64,000 bases of DNA, taken from G963678255 sp963678255 (GTDB taxonomy: Bacteria > Cloacimonadota > Cloacimonadia > Cloacimonadales > WRIO01). The translations under genes were made by a program, and so were the position numbers. How positions within the stretch are numbered: position 1 is the first letter of the stretch; each line of letters begins with the position of its first letter. This document shows positions 25,369 to 33,853 of the stretch, piece by piece. Where the stretch lies: contig CAXXTW010000001.1 in assembly GCA_963678255.2 (NCBI GenBank), positions 682,001-746,000 on the forward strand. Reading direction: 5' to 3'. Below the pieces are notes generated by a model. The model had not been told where the DNA came from. It was given only the letters and a program-made list of their open reading frames with translations, and made no database searches.

Positions 25369-25385
25369 AGAACAAAAGGGGATAT

Positions 25386-27824
25386 GTGGTTTTCCGGAAA
25401 TATTTCTTATTAATATTCCTTTTAGTATTAAATATTCTTTCATTATCTTCCACCGAGAAAATCACATTAAAAGTCTTTGAATTACCAGACACCAAGAAAA
25501 CAGATCCGGTCACAAAAGCAGATATTGCCGTTGTTGACGCATTTAAAAAGAAATACCCACATATTGAATTGATTGCATTTTCCGGGATTAAAATTGAGAA
25601 TATGGATTTAGATGCAGGTCCATTGATGGCAATAGCTGGAGGTGTTGCTCCCGATATTATTTATGTGAATTTTAGACAATCAGACACTTATATACAGAAT
25701 AATTTTCTTTATCCCTTAGACGAGTTTGTTAACAGAATGTCAGAAGAAGAATTAAATCTAAGGGTAGAAAAACCTGTTTTCCCAGTTATTAAAAGAAAAA
25801 AGATAGGTGACAAACAAGAACATTACTGGATGTTACCCTATGAGACGCTAGTACGAGTTTTATTCTTTCGTAGGGATTTATTTTATAAAAGAGGTTTAGA
25901 TCCAAACAAGCCTCCTCAAACATGGGAAGAGCTTTTGGACTATTCCCGCCGTCTGACTTCTCCCAAAGATGGAATTTATGGTTTATACTTAGCCTTAGGA
26001 CCTCAAGCAGCTTATGATTGGATCACCTATTTGTGGAGTGCCGGAGGAGATGCTGTCGTTTATGACACAGAGAAAGATGAATGGAGAGCTTCATTTGCTG
26101 ATTCATCTGGTGTTAAAGCTATGGAATTTTATCTTAAGTTGATGACAACCAAATGGAAAGATGCTTACGGTAAAGATCAGGTTGGATTTGTAACCAGAGA
26201 AGGTGATTGGGGACGAATGTTTGAAGCCGGTAAAATCGGTATGCGAATGGATTACCTCAGTCATCAGAATTTAGGAGGCAAACTTGATCCAAACCTTGTC
26301 GGTATGGCACCCTGTCCCAAAGGTCCGGATGGATTAAGAGGCGCTGAGATAAACTGTCGAATGATGGGCATCTTCTCAGGAGCAGGCATTTCGAATAATG
26401 CAGGGATTGGTGATAGAGATCCTGTTAAAGTTCGTGAAGCAGCCTGGAATTATATACGTTTTTATGATAGTGAAGAAGCTAGAAAAATCAGAATCAAGTT
26501 TATGATTGAAGCTGGTTATGGAAGAATGCAGAACCCATTATTTTTAAAGCGTTATGGTTATGATGAATATTTAAAATATACACATAAAGAATGGATCGAT
26601 ACCTTCGAAGAAGCAGTTAAAAATGGAAAGCCAGAACCTTACGGAAGAAATTGCCAAAAGGTTTATGAATATATGACAATTCCTCTGGAACAATGTATTT
26701 CTCTTGAAAATCAGGGAAAGCTGGGTCATACACCTTCTCAAAAAAGAAAGAATATAGACAGAATATTAAAAAAGGGAGAAAAACGTACCAATGAATTGAT
26801 GATAGGTAAAACCCCTGAAAAAGAGAGAATAAAAAGAAACAGAATCGCTTCTCTAATCGCAGTCTTAATCTTTATTGTATTTATCTTTTGTATCATTTAT
26901 CTCTGGAGAGTTTTTTCAAAGCAGGCTCGCATTTTACCAGCAGTCCGAAAAAACAGTCATGCAACCGTCATTTTATTGTTATTACCGGCAGTTATTTCAA
27001 TAGTTTTATGGAAATACCTTCCTATGATCATGGGTTCAATGATGGCATTTCAGGATTATAAGATCGTTGGGGATTCTTCATGGATAGGTTTTGCAAATTT
27101 TGCAGAAGTGCTTTATGATCCTTTTTGGTGGTCAGCTCTAGGTAAAACCCTTTATTACATGTTATTATCTTTAGGTTTGGGATTTTTCCCGCCAGTTCTT
27201 TTAGCTATCCTTCTTCAGGAAGTATCTCATGGTAAGATCTTATATCGATTAATTTATTATTTACCAGCCATTATCAGCGGTATCATAGTTGTTTATTTAT
27301 GGAAATTGCTATATGATCCTTCAGATGCAGGGATATTAAACAGGATTTTATTATCTGTAGGCTTACCAAAGAGTCAGTGGTTACGAAGCGAGCAATTAGC
27401 CATGCTATGCGTCGTTCTTCCCTCAATATGGGCAGGAGTAGGTCCAGGATGTTTAATTTATCTGGCAGCCCTAAAAGGGATTCCAGATGACATCTACGAA
27501 GCTGCAGATATTGATGGTGCAGGATTTTTCCGAAAAATCCGATATATTGTTTTACCTTCGTTAAAGCCTTTATTAATACTTCAATTTATTGCTGCTTTTA
27601 TTGCTTCTGCTCAACAAAGTGATTTCATCTTGGTCATGACTTTTGGAGGTCCAAATGAAGCGACGAAGGTAGCTGATTTATTAATCTTTGAAAAAGCTTA
27701 TCTCTATTTAAAATTTGGGATAGCCACAACGATGGCTTGGATGCTTGGCTTTATGTTAATCGGCTTTACGATGATTCAATTAAAGAAAATCTCTAATATG
27801 GATTTTAAAACCTATGATAAATAA
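25386..27824 (+). CDS. ABC sugar transporter: solute-binding protein fused to MalF-type permease
   Basis: The GTG start at 25386 follows AAAAGGGG. This 812-residue protein joins two functions. Residues about 1-20 are a signal anchor (VFRKYFLLIFLLVLNILSLS). Residues about 25-440 are a family-1 extracellular solute-binding domain ('VDAFKKKYPHIELIAFSG', 'MAIAGGVAPDIIYVN', 'PPQTWEELLDYSRRLTSP'). A membrane helix near 480-505 leads into a MalF/UgpA-like permease with the EAA loop 'YEAADIDGAGFFRKIRYIVL' near 700. It imports a carbohydrate across the inner membrane. Fixing the binding protein to the permease is unusual, since the two are normally separate polypeptides. A MalG-like partner and an alpha-mannosidase follow. 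No ATPase gene is nearby, so a shared MsmK-like ATPase is likely. Confidence 0.88.
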   Translation: MVFRKYFLLIFLLVLNILSLSSTEKITLKVFELPDTKKTDPVTKADIAVVDAFKKKYPHIELIAFSGIKIENMDLDAGPLMAIAGGVAPDIIYVNFRQSDTYIQNNFLYPLDEFVNRMSEEELNLRVEKPVFPVIKRKKIGDKQEHYWMLPYETLVRVLFFRRDLFYKRGLDPNKPPQTWEELLDYSRRLTSPKDGIYGLYLALGPQAAYDWITYLWSAGGDAVVYDTEKDEWRASFADSSGVKAMEFYLKLMTTKWKDAYGKDQVGFVTREGDWGRMFEAGKIGMRMDYLSHQNLGGKLDPNLVGMAPCPKGPDGLRGAEINCRMMGIFSGAGISNNAGIGDRDPVKVREAAWNYIRFYDSEEARKIRIKFMIEAGYGRMQNPLFLKRYGYDEYLKYTHKEWIDTFEEAVKNGKPEPYGRNCQKVYEYMTIPLEQCISLENQGKLGHTPSQKRKNIDRILKKGEKRTNELMIGKTPEKERIKRNRIASLIAVLIFIVFIFCIIYLWRVFSKQARILPAVRKNSHATVILLLLPAVISIVLWKYLPMIMGSMMAFQDYKIVGDSSWIGFANFAEVLYDPFWWSALGKTLYYMLLSLGLGFFPPVLLAILLQEVSHGKILYRLIYYLPAIISGIIVVYLWKLLYDPSDAGILNRILLSVGLPKSQWLRSEQLAMLCVVLPSIWAGVGPGCLIYLAALKGIPDDIYEAADIDGAGFFRKIRYIVLPSLKPLLILQFIAAFIASAQQSDFILVMTFGGPNEATKVADLLIFEKAYLYLKFGIATTMAWMLGFMLIGFTMIQLKKISNMDFKTYDK

Positions 27825-27833
27825 GGAATTGAT

Positions 27834-30128
27834 ATGCCAATAATTGGTTCAGTCGGCAGAAAATCAATATCAATGAGGGTCTTGAATATTAGTATTCATG
27901 CTGTTTTATTTATAGGGGCGATCACGATGATTTACCCTTTTTTATTGATGATTTCTTCTTCTTTTAGAAGCCATATTGATATTAATGAGTTTAGCATTGT
28001 TCCTCATTTTTTTTATAACGATCAAGCCTTGTTTCAGAAATATGTGGAATCTCATCTAAATGAAGAATCAAATCGACTAACCGATCAATTGAACAATCGC
28101 TTTCTGACTTTTGAAAATGTAATAGTTCCCGATAATGTTTCAGAACAATTTATAAAAGACTGGGAAGCCTATTTAAATGAAACTGGGGAAAGTCAAAGCA
28201 TCTATGATTTTTATGTTAGTGAGCAGTATGGCAGGGGAATTTATTCAAGTACACAAAGACAATTTAGAAATCTGATGAAAGAGAAATATAATAGTGATTT
28301 AACGAAATTAAATCATCATTTTGGAACGTACTTTGTTACTTGGGATGAAGTTTTGATTGAAGAAAAGGACATTAGTTCAAAGAATTTTTCCTCTAATGAT
28401 AAAGGTATCATGGGAGAATATAATCGATTTAAACTCTCTCTTCCTTGGTATAAAAGAGAATATGTCAATCTGGATGGATGCTTTATCTCTCAGGAATTAA
28501 TCCCTTTGTTTCAAAATAATTTACAAAGTTTAAACGATTCTTTAGGTACTCATTTTAATTCTTGGGATGACATTCGATTAGAACAAACCATTCCCCAAGA
28601 TGCTTTAAGAGAGTATTGGCTTCATTTTGTCAGAAAATTGCTTAACATACATTTTATTGGATTATTGCCTGATGAATTACCTCACTATCAGGAATATCTC
28701 AAGCAAAAGTATGGCTCAATAGAGCTATTAAATCAAACTTATCATAGCCAGTATTTAAGTTTTAGTTCAATAACTTTACCCGATCAATATCCGCATAGTG
28801 GTGCTATTGTAGAGGATTTTTCCATTTTTATTGAAGGTTATGCAAGAGCAGAAAGTATCTATATCAAATCGGTTGATCTTTCATTTAAGCAATGGCTAAA
28901 AAACAAATATCAAAATATTGATCAGTATTCTCGTGTTTACAAACCTGGATTTACAGACTTTAGTCAGATTAGTTTACCTGAACTATGTCCCGAAGACAAC
29001 CTGAATATGAAAGCAGATTGGATCAGGTTTATTAAAGGTCAGGTTGATTATAAGCAGATTATTCTGAATATAACGGTTCAATCAGAATATCTTTTATTCT
29101 TACAAGAGAAGTTTCCTGATCAAAAGGGATCAATCGATTTAAAAAAAGTCAATCAGTTATTTGGAAAGGATTGGGCACAAGAAATAGATATTTATCCTTC
29201 TGAAAGATTACCCCTTAATGGAAGTGAAAAAGAGATTTGGATAGACTTTGTTAAGAATAAGGTTGATGGCAAGTATTTGTCGATCGACAGTCAGTCCTCA
29301 CAATCGAATTGGCAATCTTTTTTAAAGAATAACTATAAAAATATAAAGCAATTAAATCAATCTTATGGGCTGTTACCTTTGGCTTTTAATCAGATAAAAG
29401 TATCCCATCTCGACATTATCTATCATAATTTCTTAACTCATAAAAAAGAAATTCGCAAAGAGTTTTTAACCAGAAATTATATTAACGTTCTGGATTTGAT
29501 CCTTTACAATGGGAAAGCACTTAAAAATACTCTGATTTACTGTTTGATGTCTATCCTTATCGCATTAATTGTCAATCCTCTTGCTGCCTATGCTTTAAGT
29601 CGATTTAAGCCTGCTTTCACCTATCAGCTTCTAATGATATTTATGCTAACAATGGCATTTCCAGCAATGGTAATGGGCATCCCCAATTTTATCATCTTAA
29701 AAAAGCTTAATCTCCTAAACACATTTTGGGCATTGGTATTACCTGCAGCAGCAGATGGATACTTTATTTTTCTATTAAAAGGCTTTTTTGATTCTTTACC
29801 AAAAGAAATCATAGAAAGTGCTACCCTGGATGGTGTATCTGAAACAAGGCTTTTTTGGCAATTTATAATGAGTTTGTCAAAACCGATTTTAGCAGTAATT
29901 GCTTTAGGTGCTTTTAATGCGGCTTATCGAAATTTCATGTTTGCTTTTATCGTATGCCAAAATCAGGATATGTGGACTCTCATGGTTCATATCTATAATT
30001 TAATACAACGCAGTGCTTCAGGTGTTGGGTATGCTTCTTTGGTAATCGCGGCTATACCAACTCTTGTAGTATTTATATTCTTCCAAAATATAATAATCAA
30101 AGCGATTGTTGTCCCCACAGAAAAGTAA
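27834..30128 (+). CDS. ABC sugar transporter MalG-type permease with large repeat-bearing extracytoplasmic insertion
   Basis: The 764-residue protein is far longer than the usual 270-300. Residues about 15-45 are the first membrane helix ('ISIHAVLFIGAITMIYPFLL' and 'SSSFRS'). The permease resumes only near residue 557 ('LKNTLIYCLMSILIALIVNP'), with the EAA loop 'IESATLDGVSETRLFWQFIM' near 660. Between them about 500 residues hold roughly six diverged units such as 'YLKQKYGSIELLNQTY..YLSFSSITLP', 'WLKNKYQNIDQYSRVY...FTDFSQISLP' and 'FLKNNYKNIKQLNQSYG'. By MalG topology the insertion lies outside the membrane. The K-Y-G-[ST]-I-x-x-L-N-x-x-[YWF] pattern recalls segments in GH42-type glycosidases, so the insertion may bind glycans. 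It starts 9 bases after the fused partner. Confidence 0.82.
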   Translation: MPIIGSVGRKSISMRVLNISIHAVLFIGAITMIYPFLLMISSSFRSHIDINEFSIVPHFFYNDQALFQKYVESHLNEESNRLTDQLNNRFLTFENVIVPDNVSEQFIKDWEAYLNETGESQSIYDFYVSEQYGRGIYSSTQRQFRNLMKEKYNSDLTKLNHHFGTYFVTWDEVLIEEKDISSKNFSSNDKGIMGEYNRFKLSLPWYKREYVNLDGCFISQELIPLFQNNLQSLNDSLGTHFNSWDDIRLEQTIPQDALREYWLHFVRKLLNIHFIGLLPDELPHYQEYLKQKYGSIELLNQTYHSQYLSFSSITLPDQYPHSGAIVEDFSIFIEGYARAESIYIKSVDLSFKQWLKNKYQNIDQYSRVYKPGFTDFSQISLPELCPEDNLNMKADWIRFIKGQVDYKQIILNITVQSEYLLFLQEKFPDQKGSIDLKKVNQLFGKDWAQEIDIYPSERLPLNGSEKEIWIDFVKNKVDGKYLSIDSQSSQSNWQSFLKNNYKNIKQLNQSYGLLPLAFNQIKVSHLDIIYHNFLTHKKEIRKEFLTRNYINVLDLILYNGKALKNTLIYCLMSILIALIVNPLAAYALSRFKPAFTYQLLMIFMLTMAFPAMVMGIPNFIILKKLNLLNTFWALVLPAAADGYFIFLLKGFFDSLPKEIIESATLDGVSETRLFWQFIMSLSKPILAVIALGAFNAAYRNFMFAFIVCQNQDMWTLMVHIYNLIQRSASGVGYASLVIAAIPTLVVFIFFQNIIIKAIVVPTEK

Positions 30129-30144
30129 TAAAAAGGAATAAATT

Positions 30145-33100
30145 ATGTTAGATGAAAAAATTTATCAGGAACGCATTAAGCGTTGGATTGACCGGTTAAG
30201 CAAAGAAATCTATCCAAAATCAGAAAAAATGAAGGTACAATATATTTGCCATCAAAATGAGCCAATCAAACCTTCTGATTTTGAACAATATACCTGGCAG
30301 GAGCTTGCTGAAAAAGAAGAATGGGGTAAAACCTGGAGTTGTTCCTGGTTTATCTTTTCCGGTATGGTACCAGAGTCTTTTCATGATCTCGAAGTCGGGG
30401 CGTATATTGATATACAAGGAGAAGCCTGCGTTTTTAAAAATATTGGAGAGCAGACAGCCAATTTAGCAGATCTAAACAAACCATTAACTCCTTACATTGG
30501 ATTAACCAATAAAATTGATTGGGATCATAAAGCAGGTAAATACTATGTTCCACTCTTTACAAAAGCCCTAGGGGGTGAAAGCGTTCGGCTGATCGCAGAA
30601 GGTGGAGCCAATGGCTTGTTTGGTAAAGATAAAGATAGTTATTGTCTGGAAAAAGCTGAGATAGTAATCTTTGATCGAAATAAATACATACTAACTACTG
30701 ATCTCAGAGCTTTGTTTTCTATTTATGAAGGATTACCAGAAAGATCAGTTCGACGAAGAAGGATTTTGTTTGGATTAAACAAAGCTGTAAATCATTATCA
30801 ACAGGGAAAAGGAATCGAAAAATGTCTTGAAACTTGTAAGGAATTATTATCTATTCCAGCAAGTTCCAGTAGTTTAAATGCTTGGTCTATCGGGCATGCT
30901 CATATAGATTTAGCCTGGCTTTGGCCAGTTCGTGAAACGAAAAGAAAAGGCAGTCGTACTTTTTCAACAGTATTAAGAATGATGGAAGAATATCCTGATT
31001 ATAAGTTTGGGGCATCTCAGGCGCAATTATATCAATGGATAAAAGAAAATTATCCTCATTTATACTTTGAGATAACAGATAAAATCAAAGAAGAAAAATG
31101 GGAATGTCAAGGAGCAACCTGGGTTGAAAATGACACCAATATGCCTTCTGGTGAATCCTTGATCAGGCAATTTATTTATGGGAAAAAATTCTTTAAAGAA
31201 GAATTTCAAAAAGATCTCAGGTATTTATGGTTACCTGATTGTTTTGGCTTTACAGGTTCTTTACCACAGATCATGAAGCATTGTCAGGTTGATTATTTCA
31301 TTTCTCAAAAATTATCATGGAATGAGACCAATAGCTTTCCTCATCATACCTTTATCTGGAAAGGGATAGACGGTACAGACATAAAAACACATTTTATCCC
31401 TACCAACGAATATAATTTTTCTAACATGCCTAATCAATTCATTTTGGCAGAAAATAGATTTGCTCAGGCAGATATTGCTAATGATTTTCTAAATCTTTAT
31501 GGTATCGGTGATGGTGGCGGTGGCCCTTCCAGAGATCATATAGAAATGGCGATTCGGTTAAAGAATACCGATGGAATACCGAAAGTCAAACTTGCTTTTG
31601 CTAATGATTTTTTAAAAACACTTGATGCTGTTAACACAGAGGAGATGCCTGTTTGGAAAGGAGAATTATACTTTGAACTCCATCGAGGCACTTATACCAC
31701 ACAAAGTAAGATGAAAAAACTGAATAGAAAACTGGAAAGCAGATTACAACAATTGGAATTTTTATCTGTTTTATATTCAAGCGATATCTGTGCAGAGCTT
31801 GAAAGTATTTGGAAAGATACCTTGCTTAATCAGTTTCATGATATTATTCCAGGATCATCCATAGGCTGGGTTTATAAAGATGCTCATCTTTTATCAGAAC
31901 AAAATCTTAAAAAGCTTGATTCTTTAGAATCTAATATATTAACTTGTTCATTGGGTAAAGAACAGGGGAATTTCTATCATTTAATAAATTCTCAGCCTTG
32001 GGATAGAAAAGAAATTGTTCAAATAAAAATGGATAAACCCGTTAAGGCTTATAACGAAGAAGGGCAGGAGTTACCCAATTGTTGCCAAAACCATATTTCC
32101 TATATCCTGATCAATATCCCAGCACTGGGAAGTCGATGTGTTGAGCTTAAAGAAACAAAATCAGAATGTGATTGTATCGTTTCAGACAAGGATCATTCAA
32201 GCTTTGAAAATCCTTATTTGTTTGTTGAACTAGATCATGAGGGATGTATAGCCAGGATTTATGATAAACAGGAAAAAAGAGAAGTCTTATCAGGAAAAGC
32301 GAATGTTTTAAGATTGTGGGAAGATGAACCGAATAACTGGGGAGCCTGGGATATTAATCATTTTTATAGGGAAACGGAACCCGAACAGGCAAGATTAGTT
32401 TCTCAAAAAGTGGTTGTGAATAATGCTTTTATTAAAACTATAGAACAGGAATTTTCTATAGGAAATTCTACAATAACTCAACAAGTTAGTTTAACCTGTA
32501 CCTCTAAAATGATATCTATTTGTAATGAAGTTAACTGGAATGAAAAGCATAAAATGTTAAGAGTTTGTGCAGAACCCGATCTTACTGCCATGAATGTCAG
32601 CTCTGAAATTCAGTTTGGTCTTATTGATCGACCAACTCATCAAAACACATCTTGGGATAGAGCAAAATTTGAAGTGTTAGCTCACAAATTTATTGATATA
32701 TCTCAACCAAATTATGGATTTGCTGTTATTAATGATTGTAAATATGGTCATTCTGTGATCAATAACAGTCTTGAAATAAACTTATTACGTAGTCCTGCTG
32801 ATGTTGATCCTGAGGCAGATATTGCCATTCATAATTTCTCATTTGCTTATTATCCTCATGCCGGAAATCTGACGAATTCAGATGTTGTTCAAAAAGCTCA
32901 TTTATTCAACTCTCCATTAATACAGCATATTAGTCAAGCAAAGCCAGAAAAAGCAGTGACTTTGGATTTCAGTTTTAACACTAAAAATATTAAAATTGAT
33001 ACTGTAAAACAAGCCTTTATAGATAAAAATGCTATTGTTCTCAGAATGTATGAAACAGTTGGAAGTACGGACAGTATTGTGTTTAATTTTGCAAAGCAGG

Positions 33101-33219
33101 AGATGACTGCCCTTTTATCAGATGCATTAGAGGAGAACTTACAGGCATTAACTATTTCAGATCAATCTTTAGAAATATCATTTAAGCCTTTTGAAATTAA
33201 GACACTTATCTTGAAATAA
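30145..33219 (+). CDS. Alpha-mannosidase, GH38 family (cytoplasmic)
   Basis: This 1024-residue enzyme hydrolyses alpha-mannosidic bonds. The GH38 catalytic domain begins near residue 248 with 'AWSIGHAHIDLAWLWPVRET' (His and Asp zinc ligands). The nucleophile Asp is in 'YLWLPDCFGFTGSLPQI' near 365. A further zinc-ligand region follows with 'WKDTLLNQFHDIIPGSSIGW'. The N-terminal domain of about 240 residues and the C-terminal beta-domains are of normal size. There is no signal peptide, so it acts in the cytoplasm on oligosaccharides brought in by the two upstream transporter genes, with which it forms an operon (16-base gap, AAAGGAA site). A terminator follows 20 bases later. Confidence 0.93.
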   Translation: MLDEKIYQERIKRWIDRLSKEIYPKSEKMKVQYICHQNEPIKPSDFEQYTWQELAEKEEWGKTWSCSWFIFSGMVPESFHDLEVGAYIDIQGEACVFKNIGEQTANLADLNKPLTPYIGLTNKIDWDHKAGKYYVPLFTKALGGESVRLIAEGGANGLFGKDKDSYCLEKAEIVIFDRNKYILTTDLRALFSIYEGLPERSVRRRRILFGLNKAVNHYQQGKGIEKCLETCKELLSIPASSSSLNAWSIGHAHIDLAWLWPVRETKRKGSRTFSTVLRMMEEYPDYKFGASQAQLYQWIKENYPHLYFEITDKIKEEKWECQGATWVENDTNMPSGESLIRQFIYGKKFFKEEFQKDLRYLWLPDCFGFTGSLPQIMKHCQVDYFISQKLSWNETNSFPHHTFIWKGIDGTDIKTHFIPTNEYNFSNMPNQFILAENRFAQADIANDFLNLYGIGDGGGGPSRDHIEMAIRLKNTDGIPKVKLAFANDFLKTLDAVNTEEMPVWKGELYFELHRGTYTTQSKMKKLNRKLESRLQQLEFLSVLYSSDICAELESIWKDTLLNQFHDIIPGSSIGWVYKDAHLLSEQNLKKLDSLESNILTCSLGKEQGNFYHLINSQPWDRKEIVQIKMDKPVKAYNEEGQELPNCCQNHISYILINIPALGSRCVELKETKSECDCIVSDKDHSSFENPYLFVELDHEGCIARIYDKQEKREVLSGKANVLRLWEDEPNNWGAWDINHFYRETEPEQARLVSQKVVVNNAFIKTIEQEFSIGNSTITQQVSLTCTSKMISICNEVNWNEKHKMLRVCAEPDLTAMNVSSEIQFGLIDRPTHQNTSWDRAKFEVLAHKFIDISQPNYGFAVINDCKYGHSVINNSLEINLLRSPADVDPEADIAIHNFSFAYYPHAGNLTNSDVVQKAHLFNSPLIQHISQAKPEKAVTLDFSFNTKNIKIDTVKQAFIDKNAIVLRMYETVGSTDSIVFNFAKQEMTALLSDALEENLQALTISDQSLEISFKPFEIKTLILK

Positions 33220-33236
33220 ACGCGATCACACTATTT

Positions 33237-33278
33237 AAAGCGAGCTGTTAGACATGTCATTAACAGCTCGCTTTTTTT
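33237..33278 (+). terminator. Rho-independent terminator of the mannosidase operon
   Basis: GCGAGCTGTTA and TAACAGCTCGC form a perfect 11-bp stem around a 10-nt loop (33251-33260). A run of seven T follows. Confidence 0.92.
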
Positions 33279-33366
33279 ATGAACATGGCTTTATTGCTAA
33301 TTTAATACTTGTCATTCTGACAACAAGTTTCAATTGTTTATAGTATAACTAAAAATTGAGATAACA

Positions 33367-33420
33367 CCAAGGAAGCTCCAAGGAAGGAGTAAGGAAGGAG
33401 AGAGTTAGCAAGGAGGTAGG
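33367..33420. repeat. Purine-rich short direct repeats
   Basis: AAGGAAG, AAGGAAGGAG, AAGGAAGGAG and AAGGAGG words recur almost without pyrimidines on the + strand. It lies in a gene-free gap (33279-33852). A loosely similar stretch, CCAAGGATGGAGTAAGC on the - strand, occurs at about 52297-52313. Function unknown. Confidence 0.5.
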
Positions 33421-33550
33421 AAAGAGATTCATATAAGAAAAAGAGAGATTATTAGTTGGGAATCTGGAAAATCTCACAAAATTCAAATTGTACAGAATTC
33501 GATCAATTTATCTGTAGCAGGATTGTAAAATATATGAAATTCAACAATTT

Positions 33551-33572
33551 GGGCAGACACACAGGTCTGCCC
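33551..33572. repeat. REP-like palindrome
   Basis: GGGCAGAC and GTCTGCCC form a perfect 8-bp stem with a 6-nt loop, followed by CCTATC. From memory, hairpins of the GGGCxxAC...GTxxGCCCCTA type are scattered between genes in many bacteria and are often mobilised by REP-associated (Y1) transposases. No T-run follows, so it is not a terminator. Only this one copy is seen in the window. Confidence 0.5.
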
Positions 33573-33752
33573 CTATCATTTACATAACACAATGACGGAC
33601 TCGCTCCATAAGTAATTTAAAGATCTATTTATTCTGGATAATTATTTGTGATAGATGGAAGAAGGATTTGAGATTTAGATATTATTACTTTTTTAAGTAA
33701 AGATCTAATATCGGTATGTAACCATTAATTACATTAAAGAGAAAGATGGTTA

Positions 33753-33781
33753 TTGACAAAATGTTAAATTCACTTTAAAGA
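33753..33781 (+). promoter_or_regulatory. Candidate promoter of the patatin gene
   Basis: TTGACA at 33753-33758 and TAAAGA at 33776-33781 are separated by 17 bp. The -35 is perfect and the -10 is weak. The patatin start codon is about 70 bases downstream. Confidence 0.45.
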
Positions 33782-33840
33782 GATACTAATAAAATTACTT
33801 ATTGAAAATTGCAAACAATTTGAGTGCTTTTTTAATGAGA

Positions 33841-33849
33841 GGGGGGGGG
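33841..33849 (+). promoter_or_regulatory. G9 tract in the Shine-Dalgarno position of the patatin gene
   Basis: Nine consecutive G follow AGA and end 4 bases before the TTG start codon at 33854. The tract occupies the place of the ribosome-binding site. Homopolymer length changes would alter spacing and hence translation. Confidence 0.5.
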
Positions 33850-33853
33850 CTAA

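Larger units (their letters stand above)
23715..25385. other. Decayed accessory region without intact genes
   Basis: About 1.7 kb with stops in all frames. It holds an RHS gene relic, a 38-bp tandem repeat, a truncated S23 gene and, at its right end, the promoter and leader hairpin of the transport operon (each listed separately). Short GAAGC/GCTTC and GCGAAGC words recur (for example near 24459-24477 and 24688-24697). The rest shows no recognisable coding. Such stretches are usual downstream of RHS loci, where displaced tips decay. Confidence 0.6.
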
